This document shows positions 26,891 to 39,483 of a stretch of 64,000 bases of DNA, piece by piece. The DNA comes from Rhodococcus jostii RHA1 (GTDB taxonomy: Bacteria; Actinomycetota; Actinomycetes; Mycobacteriales; Mycobacteriaceae): the NCBI RefSeq assembly GCF_000014565.1, contig NC_008268.1, positions 1,315,001-1,379,000 of the forward strand. Reading direction: 5' to 3'. The first letter of the stretch is position 1. Every line of letters begins with the position of its first letter. The notes under the pieces were generated by a model. It was given only the letters and a program-made list of their open reading frames with translations. It made no database searches and was not told the origin of the DNA. A program made the translations under genes and the position numbers.

Positions 26891-27922
26891 TTACTTGGTT
26901 GCGTTGTCGTAGATCACTGCGATGGACCCGGTGTCCTTGGCGAACACCTCGGAGTCGACCTTGGACCAGCCGCCGAGATCGGCGATCGTCCACAGCTTGG
27001 CCGGTTCGGGGAACTTGTCGGCGAACTCCGTGGCCACCGCGGGATCGACCGGGCGGAATCCGGCCTCGCCCCACAGCTTCTGGCCCTCGGTGGTGTAGAG
27101 GAAGTCCTTGAACGCGTTGGCCTTCTCCAGGTTCTTGCTGTTCGAGAGCACCGCGACCGGGTTCTCGATCTTGAACGTGGTCGGCGGGGTCACGTGCTCG
27201 ACGGGGTCACCGTTGCCCTCGATGAACAGCGCCTCGTTCTCGTAGCTGAGCAGCACGTCACCGGTGCCCTGCAGGAACGCCTCCGACGCCTCGCGGCCCG
27301 ACTTCGGCTGAATCTTCACGTGGTCGTTCACCAGCGAGGTGATGTAGGCCAGACCGGCGTCCGGGTCCTGACCGCCGTTGCTCTTCGCCGCGTACGGTGC
27401 GAGCAGGTTCCACTTTGCGGATCCGGAGCTGAACGGGTTGGGGGTCACGACCTCGACGCCGGGACGCAACAGGTCGTCCCAGTCGCGGATGTTCTTCGGG
27501 TTGCCCTCGCGCACGACGATGGTGACGACCGAACCGAACGGAATCCCGTTGTAGGCGTCCTGGTTCCAGCTCTTGTCCACCAGGCCGGCGTCGACGAGGC
27601 GGGTGATGTCGGGTTCGACCGAGAAGTTGACGAAGTCGGCCTCGGCGCCGTCCTTGACCTTGCGGGACTGGTCACCGGAGGCACCGTAGGACGGCTGGAA
27701 GGCCACGCCCTTGCCCTCGTCGGTGGCGTTGAACGCGGGGATCAGCTTGTCGAATCCCGGCTTCGGCACGGCGTACGCGTACAGGTTGATGGTGCCCGCG
27801 CTGCCGTCGGCACCGGCCGAGTCGCCGCCGGCGGTGTCGCTGGCGCCTCCGCTGCACGCGGTCAGCGCCACAGCTCCGAGCGTCACGAGGGCCGTGAGAA
27901 GACTACGAGAACGGCGTTTCAT
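26891..27922 (-). CDS. subI: Sulfate-binding lipoprotein SubI
   Basis: Extracytoplasmic substrate-binding protein of the sulfate importer, 343 aa. The signal peptide MKRRSRSLLTALVTLGAVA ends in the lipobox LTAC, so it should be lipid-anchored. The mature part has the family's sulfate-binding segments (YGASGDQSRKV and NPFSSGSAKWN). It is first in the subI-cysT-cysW-cysA-sulfatase-murE-like operon. The SD AGGAAGG (27937-27931) lies eight bases from the ATG, and the poly-Cys leader ORF lies 181 bp upstream. Confidence 0.93.
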   Translation of the reverse strand: MKRRSRSLLTALVTLGAVALTACSGGASDTAGGDSAGADGSAGTINLYAYAVPKPGFDKLIPAFNATDEGKGVAFQPSYGASGDQSRKVKDGAEADFVNFSVEPDITRLVDAGLVDKSWNQDAYNGIPFGSVVTIVVREGNPKNIRDWDDLLRPGVEVVTPNPFSSGSAKWNLLAPYAAKSNGGQDPDAGLAYITSLVNDHVKIQPKSGREASEAFLQGTGDVLLSYENEALFIEGNGDPVEHVTPPTTFKIENPVAVLSNSKNLEKANAFKDFLYTTEGQKLWGEAGFRPVDPAVATEFADKFPEPAKLWTIADLGGWSKVDSEVFAKDTGSIAVIYDNATK

Positions 27923-27930
27923 GGGAGAAA

Positions 27931-27993
27931 CCTTCCTGGGGATCTGTCGCAGAGGGGTGGTGCGAAAAACGTGGGAGGTGGTGCGGGAGGAAG
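27931..27993 (-). promoter_or_regulatory. Putative SD-sequestering pairing in the subI leader
   Basis: On the minus strand CTTCC (27993-27989), within a pyrimidine run, is complementary to GGAAG in the subI Shine-Dalgarno (27937-27931). This could hold the SD in a hairpin unless upstream ribosomes change the fold, parallel to the arrangement before sirA. Read by eye only. Confidence 0.35.
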
Positions 27994-28103
27994 AACGCAG
28001 GGATCGCCCGAGCGGAATCAGGAATGCGAACGAAAATCAGCAGCGCGAGACCGGTCGAGCGTGCACGGTGTCACCCGCGCGCATTTCTGTGTGCGAGGAG
28101 AAA

Positions 28104-28193
28104 TCAACAACAGTCGATGTCGGCGACTGCGAGCATGCCGACAGCGATCAACGCCAATTCATGGCGGACCTGGTGTACAGCGGCTTCAGACAC
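28104..28193 (-). CDS. Leaderless leader peptide ending Cys-Cys, subI operon
   Basis: A 29-codon ORF with a GTG start, reading VSEAAVHQ... and ending ADIDCC followed directly by TGA. The -10 box TACAGT ends seven bases before the GTG, the same geometry as the sirA leader. It lies upstream of the sulfate uptake operon. Two consecutive terminal Cys codons are fewer than in the sirA leader but fit the mycobacterial class of poly-cysteine attenuator ORFs. Cysteine-dependent control of subI is inferred. Confidence 0.75.
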   Translation of the reverse strand: MSEAAVHQVRHELALIAVGMLAVADIDCC

Positions 28194-28200
28194 GCCGTGG

Positions 28201-28206
28201 ACTGTA
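28201..28206 (-). promoter_or_regulatory. -10 box of leaderless promoter for the subI leader ORF
   Basis: TACAGT on the minus strand, seven bases before the GTG at 28193. Same spacing as CACAAT before the sirA leader ATG. Confidence 0.55.
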
Positions 28207-28242
28207 GCAGAGGCTGAACCAACCGCCCACATCGAACGGGAT

Positions 28243-28320
28243 TTACCGGGTGAGCAGCCAGGCGACGATGACGAGGACGAGCAGCGCGAGCAGCGCGAGT
28301 GTGACGCGTGAGCGCGGCAT
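28243..28320 (-). CDS. 25-residue membrane peptide
   Basis: Very short ORF: MPRSRV, then a single hydrophobic helix (TLALLALLVLVIVAWLL), then TR. Its ATG shares a base with the stop of the upstream 63-aa membrane-protein gene (TGATG), which supports translation by coupling. Function unknown. Confidence 0.5.
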   Translation of the reverse strand: MPRSRVTLALLALLVLVIVAWLLTR

Positions 28321-28511
28321 CAGGGTTCCTCCACCTTCGAGACATCCCGCCTGAGCAGGACGAAGACTGCGGCCAGGCCACGATCGAGCAGCCACGCCAG
28401 TCCCCGGCACACCGGCACCATCACCAGCAGCACGAGGGCGACCTGCGGAACGAACGGGAGCCCGGCGATCCACAGCTCGAAGCCGTCCCACCAACTCGCC
28501 ATCCGGTCCAC
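28320..28511 (-). CDS. Small membrane protein, 63 aa
   Basis: Starts MDRMASWWDGFELWIAG, followed by one or two hydrophobic stretches (VPQVALVLLVMVPV and LAAVFVLL) and an acidic tail (KVEEP). M. tuberculosis has a small membrane protein gene (Rv2401A) at the same place between subI and the GH15 trehalase, and this is the likely counterpart. It is divergent from the trehalase gene. Function unknown. Confidence 0.6.
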   Translation of the reverse strand: MDRMASWWDGFELWIAGLPFVPQVALVLLVMVPVCRGLAWLLDRGLAAVFVLLRRDVSKVEEP

Positions 28512-28588
28512 CGTGCCACCCTATCGTTCGCCGGCACGTGGTCGGCGCACAGGTGGACGCCGCGACGACGACGGCCGATGATGAACAG

Positions 28589-30544
28589 ATGGTGTCTCTC
28601 GATGCGCACTCGGACGACCAGCCCCGCTCTGCCGCGCATCGCCACCGTCGCGCGTTTCCGCCGATCGACGATTACGCATTCCTGTCGGACTGCGAGACCA
28701 CGTGCCTGATCGCCCGGAACGGGGCGGTCGAGTGGATGTGCATCCCCCGGCCCGACTCCCCCAGCGTCTTCGGCGCCATCCTCGACCGCAGCGCCGGCCA
28801 CTTCCGGATCGCACCGTACGGGCAGAACGTGCCCGCCGCCCGCCGCTACCTGCCGGGCGGACTGATCGTCGAAACGACGTGGCAGACCGAAACGGGGTGG
28901 CTCATCGTCCGCGACGCACTCGTGCTCGGCCCGTGGCACAACGTGGAGCAGCGGTCCCGCTCCCATCGCCGCACCCCCACGGACTGGGATGCCGAACACG
29001 TCCTGCTGCGGACCGTCAAATGCGTGAACGGCACCGTGGATCTCGAGATGAGCTGCGAGCCCGCGTTCGACTACCACCGCGGCGACGCGGTGTGGGAGTA
29101 CACGGGCAAGGTCTACGAGGAAGCCACCGCCACCTGCAAGTCGAGTGGTGCGGGCGACCACCCCACACTCCGGCTGACCAGCAACATGAAGCTCGGGCTG
29201 GAAGGGCGCGAGGCCCGGGCCCGGACCCGGATGGTCGCGGACGACAACGTGTTCGTCGCACTGTCCTGGTCGCACATGCCTGCACCGCAGACCTATGACG
29301 AGGCTGCCGAGAAGATGTGGCAGACGGCGAAGTTCTGGCGGGAATGGATCACGACCGGCCGCTTCCCCGACCACAAGTGGCGTGGCTACCTGCAGCGCAG
29401 CGCCCTGGCGCTGAAGGGGTTGGCGTACGCCCCCACCGGCGCGCTGCTCGCCGCGTCGACCACGTCGCTTCCGGAAACCCCCGGGGGTGAACGAAATTGG
29501 GACTACCGCTACGCATGGGTGCGCGATTCGACATTCGCACTGTGGGGGCTGTACAGCCTCGGACTCGACCGGGAGGCCGACGACTTCTTCGCGTTCCTCT
29601 ACGACGTGTCCAGTGCCGACGACGGCAAGTACCGGCCGCTGCAGGTGATGTACGGCGTCGGCGGCGAGCGGACCCTCGTCGAGGAGGAGCTGCCGCACCT
29701 GTCCGGCTATGACGGCGCGCGTCCGGTGCGGATCGGAAACGGTGCGTACGACCAGGACCAGCACGACATCTGGGGAACGATCCTCGATTCCGTGTACCTG
29801 CACGTGCGATCGCGCGAGCGGGTGCCGGAGACGCTGTGGCCGATGCTCAAACGTCAGGTCGAGGAGGCGATCGAGCACTGGCAGCTCCCCGACCGCGGCA
29901 TCTGGGAGGTGCGCGGCGAGCCGCAGCACTTCACGTCGTCGAAGATCATGTGCTGGGTGGCGCTCGACCGGGGCGCGAAACTCGCCGAGCAGCAGGGGGA
30001 GACGAGTTACGCGGACCGGTGGGCCGACCTCGCCGACGAGATCAAGGCCGACATTCTCGAGCACGGCGTCGACGCACGCGGAGTCCTCACCCAGCGATAC
30101 GGCAGCGACGAGCTCGACGCCTCACTCCTCCTCGCTCCGCTCTTGCGGTTCCTGCCCTCGGACGACCCGCGCATCCGCGCCACCGTGCTCGCCATTGCGG
30201 ACGAGCTGACCGAGGGCGGGCTGGTGCTGCGTTACCGGGTGGAGACCACGGACGACGGGCTCACGGGCAAGGAGGGCACGTTCACGATCTGTTCGTTCTG
30301 GCTCGTGTCGGCGCTCGTGGAGATCGGCGAACTCGACCGCGCGAAGCGCCTGTGCGAGCGGCTCCTCGGGTTCGCCAGCCCCCTCGAGTTGTACGCGGAG
30401 GAGATCGATCCCGAGTCGGGTCGGCACCTGGGTAACTTCCCGCAGGCGTTCACCCATCTGGCGTTGATCAACGCGGTCGTCCACGTCATCCGCGCCGAGG
30501 AGGCCGCGGCGAGCGGCTTCCACCCTGCCCACTACACGGTGTGA
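28589..30544 (+). CDS. GH15 family trehalase/glucoamylase-like glycosidase
   Basis: Retains the actinobacterial trehalase architecture (Rv2402-like, acting on trehalose): an N-terminal beta-sandwich, then an (alpha/alpha)6 barrel, 651 aa in all. Substrate motifs include RNWDYRYAWVRDS. The general acid is in RGIWEVRG near residue 438 and the base in LYAEEID near residue 605. The frame stays open to a GTG at 28538, but that leaves only 26 bp to the divergent gene, so the ATG at 28589 is preferred. Near stf0 it suggests active trehalose metabolism, though the two are not cotranscribed. Confidence 0.88.
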   Translation: MVSLDAHSDDQPRSAAHRHRRAFPPIDDYAFLSDCETTCLIARNGAVEWMCIPRPDSPSVFGAILDRSAGHFRIAPYGQNVPAARRYLPGGLIVETTWQTETGWLIVRDALVLGPWHNVEQRSRSHRRTPTDWDAEHVLLRTVKCVNGTVDLEMSCEPAFDYHRGDAVWEYTGKVYEEATATCKSSGAGDHPTLRLTSNMKLGLEGREARARTRMVADDNVFVALSWSHMPAPQTYDEAAEKMWQTAKFWREWITTGRFPDHKWRGYLQRSALALKGLAYAPTGALLAASTTSLPETPGGERNWDYRYAWVRDSTFALWGLYSLGLDREADDFFAFLYDVSSADDGKYRPLQVMYGVGGERTLVEEELPHLSGYDGARPVRIGNGAYDQDQHDIWGTILDSVYLHVRSRERVPETLWPMLKRQVEEAIEHWQLPDRGIWEVRGEPQHFTSSKIMCWVALDRGAKLAEQQGETSYADRWADLADEIKADILEHGVDARGVLTQRYGSDELDASLLLAPLLRFLPSDDPRIRATVLAIADELTEGGLVLRYRVETTDDGLTGKEGTFTICSFWLVSALVEIGELDRAKRLCERLLGFASPLELYAEEIDPESGRHLGNFPQAFTHLALINAVVHVIRAEEAAASGFHPAHYTV

Positions 30545-30570
30545 TCCGGCCGAGGAACTGCGACTCCGGA

Positions 30571-31518
30571 CTACTCCGCGAAACGGTGCAGCAACCGCTC
30601 CGCGTCGGCGGCGATCTGCCGCACCACGACACCCGCCGGCCGCTCCGATGTGACGAGACCCGCCGCCTCCCCGGCGTACACGACACCGAGGTCGGGATTC
30701 GCGGGGTCGTAGGCGGTGGCGAGTTCGGTGTCGGAGGCGTGCACACCGTGCCAGCGGGACGTGAACGCGTTGCTCAGGGCCCGGCCGCCCCACCGGGCCG
30801 GCCACGGCTGGCTGCGCGCCTGGTCGAACACCGACGTGTACACGGTGTCCGCGCTGCCCGCCGCGATCAGCCTGCCGCGGGCGTACTCCGGTCCGATGGT
30901 CTCGGGGCTGGCCAGCAGCGCGGTCCCGATCATGGCGCCCTCCGCGCCGGCGGCGAGAACGGCGGCGAGACCGCGGCCGGTCGCGATGCCGCCCGCGGCC
31001 AGCACGGGCAGCGCGGTGGCGTCCAGGATCTCCTGCAGCAGGGGCAGCGTCCCGATCCGGCCGGTGTGGCCGCCCGCCTCGCCGCCCTGGGCGATGACGA
31101 AGTCGACGCCCGCCGCCTCCACGACCCGCAGATCGTCGATCGTGTTCACCTGCGACACCACGAGCGCCCCGGTAGCGTGCACCCGCTCCACATAGGGCGC
31201 GGGATCGCCGAACGACAGCGACACGATCGGTGGGTTCTCGGCCAGCGCGGCGTCGAGCAGAGCGTCGTCGTCGTCGAGCGCCCAGGTCATCAACCCGATG
31301 CCGAAGGCGTCGCCGCCGATGCTCCGCGCGACCGCCGTCTCCTTCGCCACCCACTCCGGGGTGGCGTAGCGCGCCGCGCCGAGCAGGCCGAGCCCGCCCG
31401 CCTTCGACACCTCGCCGACGAGGGCCCCGCCGGCCCGTCCGCCCATCGGGGCGCCGAAGATCGGCACCTCGATTCCCAGTGTCCGGGTGAGCCAGGTTTC
31501 GAGGGCCACGTGCCGCAC
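30571..31518 (-). CDS. Nitronate monooxygenase-family FMN enzyme
   Basis: A 315-aa TIM-barrel flavoprotein of the 2-nitropropane dioxygenase family. The N-terminal VPIFGAPMGG, central QGGEAGGHTGR and AAGGIATGRGLAAVLAAGAEG phosphate-binding segments are all recognisable. It oxidises nitronates or acts as an enoyl-type reductase in related members; substrate unknown. A GTG start at 31518 is used. It lies 49 bp downstream of lepA on the same strand. Confidence 0.85.
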   Translation of the reverse strand: MRHVALETWLTRTLGIEVPIFGAPMGGRAGGALVGEVSKAGGLGLLGAARYATPEWVAKETAVARSIGGDAFGIGLMTWALDDDDALLDAALAENPPIVSLSFGDPAPYVERVHATGALVVSQVNTIDDLRVVEAAGVDFVIAQGGEAGGHTGRIGTLPLLQEILDATALPVLAAGGIATGRGLAAVLAAGAEGAMIGTALLASPETIGPEYARGRLIAAGSADTVYTSVFDQARSQPWPARWGGRALSNAFTSRWHGVHASDTELATAYDPANPDLGVVYAGEAAGLVTSERPAGVVVRQIAADAERLLHRFAE

Positions 31519-31567
31519 CTACTTTCGATCAGTCGTCGACGGAGCAGAACAACCGAGCGGTCGCGCG

Positions 31568-33460
<1,893 letters not shown>

Positions 33461-33525
33461 CTGTCAGGATATCCAAGCCACCGCGTTGCGGCTGCCGCGG
33501 CATACACGCACTAAGCTCGGCGGCC

Positions 33526-34089
33526 ATGGCGAGCACGTGGAGCAGCATCGGGAAGACGTTGGGCCGACTTGCACGCGACAAGGGCCCGCAGCTGATCCAG
33601 GCGCTGCAGAAGTCCGGCGCGCTGGACCGCGCGGCCGGTGTCCTGACCGGGTCGACGGCCTCCGCGCCGAAGCCGGCCCCGGGCCGACCGGTCACCGCGA
33701 ATTCCGCCCCGACCGCCCATCGGGCCCGGAAGGTGGAGTACTCCCCCGACCTGGACGGTCGCGCGGATCCGGGCGAAATCGTCTGGACGTGGGTGGCGTA
33801 CGAGGAGGATCCGAGCCAGGGCAAGGACCGGCCCGTGCTCGTCGTCGGACGTGACGGCGACACCCTGCTCGGGTTGATGCTGTCCTCGCAGAGCAAGCAC
33901 GACGGCGACCGGGACTGGATCGCGGTCGGCTCGGGGGCGTGGGATGCGGAGGGCCGTCCGAGCTGGATCCGGCTGGACCGGGTGCTGGACGTGCCGGAGG
34001 CGGGGATCCGCCGCGAGGGCGCCGTGATGGCCCGGGACAAGTTCGAGATCGTGGCGCGGCGACTGCGGGCGGACTTCAGCTGGCAGTGA
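33526..34089 (+). CDS. PemK/MazF-fold protein
   Basis: A 187-aa protein: a helical Lys/Ala/Pro-rich N-terminal 70 residues, then a PemK-like domain (PGEIVWTWVAYEED...DRPVLVVGRDG). MazF/PemK toxins cut mRNA, but this protein is longer than usual, has no adjacent antitoxin gene, and has a conserved place beside lepA in mycobacteria (Rv2405 region). It may not be a toxin. It is divergent from lepA and convergent with the SGNH esterase gene (5 bp between stops). Confidence 0.75.
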   Translation: MASTWSSIGKTLGRLARDKGPQLIQALQKSGALDRAAGVLTGSTASAPKPAPGRPVTANSAPTAHRARKVEYSPDLDGRADPGEIVWTWVAYEEDPSQGKDRPVLVVGRDGDTLLGLMLSSQSKHDGDRDWIAVGSGAWDAEGRPSWIRLDRVLDVPEAGIRREGAVMARDKFEIVARRLRADFSWQ

Positions 34090-34094
34090 CGCCG

Positions 34095-35081
34095 TCACCG
34101 GCGCAGATCGTCGGCGATCATCTCGGCGATCGCGGTCATCGCGAGCGCGTTGGGATGCGCCGGTTCCGCGGGTGACTGCGGCAGGATGCCCTCGAACCAC
34201 CGCTGCCCCGCCGGCGCGCAGGCGTCGTGCCCACCGTCCACGGCGGCCTTCGCGATGTCGATGTAGTGCACGCCGTATCTGGCCGCGGCGTCGACGTAGA
34301 TCTGGTTGAAGCGGGCGAAGTATCGCTCGAGCCAGACCGCGTCCGCGTCGGACACGGGCAGGTTCGGCCAGCAGCCACGCCGTCCGACGGAACCGCCGTG
34401 CCCGATCAGATAGACCTCGGCGTTCGGTGCCTTCGCGACAATCGCGGCCACCACGGCGTCGACCTGGGGCGCCATCGTCGCGATCCCCTCGACCGCCAGT
34501 CGCTCCGCCCGTGGGTTGTCGCGGCAACCGGCATCCGCGCCGGGAACGACAGCGGCGCAGCGCACCGACACGGGCAGGTGATTGGAACCGCCCCCGCCGA
34601 TGCTGAGCGTCACGACGTCGGTGTCCGGACGGAGCGCCTCGATCTGCGGCGGAGCGACCCTCGTCCCCACGAACTGCGGGGTGCTGATCACGTGGGCGGG
34701 TTTCGCGGCGGAGCAGGTGACGTCGGTGACGGTGGCCGCGCCGATCAGCCGCGCCAGCTTCGCCGGGTAGTTCAGGTCCGGTGATCGCAGGCACAGGTCG
34801 CCGTGCTCGGTGAATTCGATGAGCGGCCCGGCCGCCCGGGAGTCGCCGAGGGCCACGTAGGCCGGTCCCGGCCGCGGTGCGTCCTCGGCGGTCGCGGTCG
34901 CGGGGACCGCCCCGGTGAGCGCGAGAACGACGCACGCGAGAAGTGCGGCTCGCAGGTCGCGCCGGGCCGGGACGGGTCGGCCGGGCGTCAGCTCTGCAGT
35001 CGGTCGTACCGGCCGAACAGCGACCGGTAGACCAGCGCTCCTACCGCGCCGCCGATCAACGGGAACACGATGAACAGCCAC
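34095..35081 (-). CDS. Secreted SGNH/GDSL esterase
   Basis: SGNH hydrolase with block I GDSRAAG, an oxyanion GGGGSN segment and the C-terminal DxxH-like PAEPAHPNA. The hydrophobic segment LLACVVLALTGAVPATATA is a signal peptide, and several Cys pairs suit an exported lipase/esterase. The only ATG/GTG/TTG start is the GTG at 35081, overlapping the aquaporin gene by 94 bp and giving a long N-extension. A CTG at 34991 that overlaps the aquaporin stop as CTGA would put a short basic n-region directly before the signal sequence and may be the true start. Confidence 0.8.
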   Translation of the reverse strand: MAVHRVPVDRRRGRSAGLPVAVRPVRPTAELTPGRPVPARRDLRAALLACVVLALTGAVPATATAEDAPRPGPAYVALGDSRAAGPLIEFTEHGDLCLRSPDLNYPAKLARLIGAATVTDVTCSAAKPAHVISTPQFVGTRVAPPQIEALRPDTDVVTLSIGGGGSNHLPVSVRCAAVVPGADAGCRDNPRAERLAVEGIATMAPQVDAVVAAIVAKAPNAEVYLIGHGGSVGRRGCWPNLPVSDADAVWLERYFARFNQIYVDAAARYGVHYIDIAKAAVDGGHDACAPAGQRWFEGILPQSPAEPAHPNALAMTAIAEMIADDLRR

Positions 35082-35761
35082 ACCTGGGCGAGCGCGCCGT
35101 TCTGGTAGGGCGCGACGGCGAGGCTGCGGGCGGGGTTGACGGACGTGTTGTCGATCGGGATCGACACGAGGTGGATCACGGCGAGCGTGAAACCGATGGA
35201 GACACCGGCGAGGGGGACGTCGGAGATCTGGTCGGTGGAGGCGAGGACCACGAACACGAGCAGCGCGGTGAGCAGGACTTCGACGATCATCGCCGCGCCG
35301 ATGCCGTAACCGTTCTCGATGACCCCGCCGAGCGGTCCCTTGATGGCGGACGGGCTGTGGGCGCCCCAGCCGTTGGCGCCGAGACCGTCGTCGGCCCGGT
35401 TGTACGAGGGCAGGCTCTGCGCGATCGCGTACACCACCACACCGGCGACGAGACCGCCGATGACCTGGGCGACGACGTACAACCCCGCCTTCACGACGGA
35501 CAACCGGCCGAGAGCGAGGTGTCCGACCGTGACGGCCGGGTTGACGTGGCAGCCCGAGATGGGGCCGATGGCGTAGACGAGGAAGAGGAGCGTCAGTCCG
35601 AATGCCAGTGCCACACCGAGGTTCCCGACCTTGGCTCCGGCGAAGACCGCCGTACCCACCGCCGCGAAGACCAGTACGAACGTTCCGACCGCCTCAGCTA
35701 CGTATTTCTTGAGATCCGAGATCGGTTCGACTTCTACGTATTCCTGTGCGGTTGGAGACAT
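34988..35761 (-). CDS. Aquaporin (AqpZ-like)
   Basis: Six-helix MIP channel, 257 aa, with both half-helix motifs: NPAVT near residue 75 and NPARS near residue 210. An aromatic/arginine filter containing His and the following Arg suggests a water channel rather than a glycerol facilitator. The ATG at 35761 has AAGGTGG six bases upstream; a GTG nine bases earlier is less likely. Potentially linked to osmotic adaptation. Confidence 0.9.
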   Translation of the reverse strand: MSPTAQEYVEVEPISDLKKYVAEAVGTFVLVFAAVGTAVFAGAKVGNLGVALAFGLTLLFLVYAIGPISGCHVNPAVTVGHLALGRLSVVKAGLYVVAQVIGGLVAGVVVYAIAQSLPSYNRADDGLGANGWGAHSPSAIKGPLGGVIENGYGIGAAMIVEVLLTALLVFVVLASTDQISDVPLAGVSIGFTLAVIHLVSIPIDNTSVNPARSLAVAPYQNGALAQVWLFIVFPLIGGAVGALVYRSLFGRYDRLQS

Positions 35762-35825
35762 TGAACCCACCTTCGTCGAAATGGATCGTTAGTCCTGCTT
35801 TCCACAGATAGATCTGGCTGGCACT

Positions 35826-36668
35826 TTACGCCAGGCGTGTGATCTCCACGACGACTTCGAGATCTGTCGCGCGGCCCCCGGAGAAGATGCCCTTGAGCGG
35901 TGGAACGTCCGCGTAGTCCCGTCCGATACCCACCGACACGTGCTGTTCGTTCACCGCGACGGCGTTGGTGGGGTCGTATCCCCACCACGCACCGGTCCAC
36001 GCCTCGACCCACGCGTGACTCTCCCCCGCCACCGTGTCGTCCACCGCCGCATCGGGTTTCGGGTGCAGATAGCCGGATACGTAGCGACTCGGAATTCCCA
36101 TGCTGCGCAGAAGAACCAGCGTCAGGTGCGCGTAGTCCTGGCACACACCCTGCCGTTCGGCCCAGGCGTCGACCGCGGACGTGTGGACGCCCGTCGTGCC
36201 CGGAACGTAATCCATCTCCCGATGCACCCAGTCCGCCGCCGCGACAACGGCTTCGTCGGGGGTGCGGCCCTTGCGGAGGTCTCGGGCGATGGTGTCGAGC
36301 TTGCGGCTGCGCGGCACGAACGTGGTGTTGCTCAGCTGTTCGTTGAACCGGTCGGTGAGCGGAGGGCTGGCCAGCTCGTCCCAGTCCACCTTCTCCTCCG
36401 GCTCCCAGAACGGTTCGGTCTCGACCACGGACAGCCCGGTGACTTCGAGTTCCTTGTGCGGCGCATGGAGATCGAACGCGGTGACGGCGGTGCCCCAATA
36501 GTCGGTGTAGCGGTACGACCGCGTCGCCGGCGTCGTCTCCACCCGGTTCAGGATCACCGTCTGCCTGCTGTCACCGCGAGGGGTGAGTCGCGCCTCGTTG
36601 TACGAGGACGTGACCGGTGCGTCGTAGGCATACCCCGTGGTGTGCACGACTCTCATACGCCAGCTCAC
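35826..36668 (-). CDS. Transglutaminase-like cysteine protease-fold protein
   Basis: A 280-aa protein of the bacterial transglutaminase-like family, with an N-terminal beta domain. Catalytic residues are in GVCQDYAH, SHAWVEAW and GYDPTN (Cys-His-Asp). The GTG at 36668 overlaps the alpha-E gene stop. Together with the alpha-E and ATP-grasp genes it forms a conserved trio (Rv2409c-Rv2411c in M. tuberculosis), thought to act in peptide ligation and hydrolysis of an unidentified substrate. Confidence 0.88.
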   Translation of the reverse strand: MSWRMRVVHTTGYAYDAPVTSSYNEARLTPRGDSRQTVILNRVETTPATRSYRYTDYWGTAVTAFDLHAPHKELEVTGLSVVETEPFWEPEEKVDWDELASPPLTDRFNEQLSNTTFVPRSRKLDTIARDLRKGRTPDEAVVAAADWVHREMDYVPGTTGVHTSAVDAWAERQGVCQDYAHLTLVLLRSMGIPSRYVSGYLHPKPDAAVDDTVAGESHAWVEAWTGAWWGYDPTNAVAVNEQHVSVGIGRDYADVPPLKGIFSGGRATDLEVVVEITRLA

Positions 36669-37635
36669 AGTTCTCCCTCCACGACGGCTTCGCCGCCGAC
36701 GGCCCGTGCATCGGTCCACGCCACCCACGGCGCGGCGTGAAAATACTGCAGCGCGATGGCTTCTCCGAGCTCGCGGCAGGTTTCCTGCAACCCCGCGAGC
36801 CGATCCTGGAGATCCTCGAGGAGCACGCCGGGCGGCAGGAATTCGAGTTCGCTGCGGGCCCTGCCGAGGAGGCGCTGCGCCTCGGCTCTCGGCCCGACGC
36901 GACTGTCGGGCTGGTGGTCGAGCTCGGCGAGACACAACTCCGCCTGCCGGATGGCGTGGAAGACCGACCGCGGAAACAGCCGGTCCAGCAGGATGAACTC
37001 GACCACCCGGTTGGCGTCCAGCGCGCCGCGGTACGTGCGCAGGTAGGTGTCGTGAGCTCCCGCGGAACGCAGCACCGTCACCCACGCCGGCGAAGATGGG
37101 CGGTCGCCCGCACGGGACAACAACATCCGCGCGAGCATGTCGACGCGCTCGATCGAGCGGCCGAGCAGCAGGAAGCGGTATCCGTCGTCGCGGCTCATCG
37201 TCGAATCGGCCAGACCCGCGAACATCGCCGCACGTTCCTCCACGTACCGGAAGAACTCGTGCGGCCCGAGACGCTTGGACGCCCGTTCCCGTTCGGCGAG
37301 GCCGTTGTACGTGGTGTTGAGGCACTCCCACATCTCGCTCGACGTGACCTCCCGGGCGCCCCGGGCGTTCTCGCGGGCGCTGGCGAGCGAGTCGATGATC
37401 GAGCCCACCTGGTTGCGGCTGAACGCCACCAGTTCCGTCACCGACCGGACGTCGAGCTGCGTGTCGGGCGCTTCGATGCCGAGCACCCGCAGCAGCAACC
37501 GGGACGTGCGGTCGGGGTCCACCGAGGCGTCGTCGAGCAACTGGTGCACGGCGACGTCGAGAATGCGGGCCATGTCGTCTGCCCGCTCGACGTACCGGCC
37601 GATCCAGTACAGCGATTCCGCGTTTCTCGCCAGCA

Positions 37636-37636
<1 letters not shown>
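36665..37636 (-). CDS. Alpha-E domain protein
   Basis: An all-helical 323-aa protein beginning MLARNAESLYWIGRYVERADD, the family hallmark. It always accompanies the circularly permuted ATP-grasp and transglutaminase proteins and probably acts as their partner. One-base overlap with the ATP-grasp stop; four-base overlap with the transglutaminase start. Confidence 0.9.

Positions 37637-39469
<1,833 letters not shown>

Positions 39470-39483
<14 letters not shown>

Noticed and set aside
33526..34089. Type II toxin-antitoxin module
   Set aside because: The PemK-like protein has no adjacent antitoxin ORF and has a conserved chromosomal location, so toxin function is not claimed.
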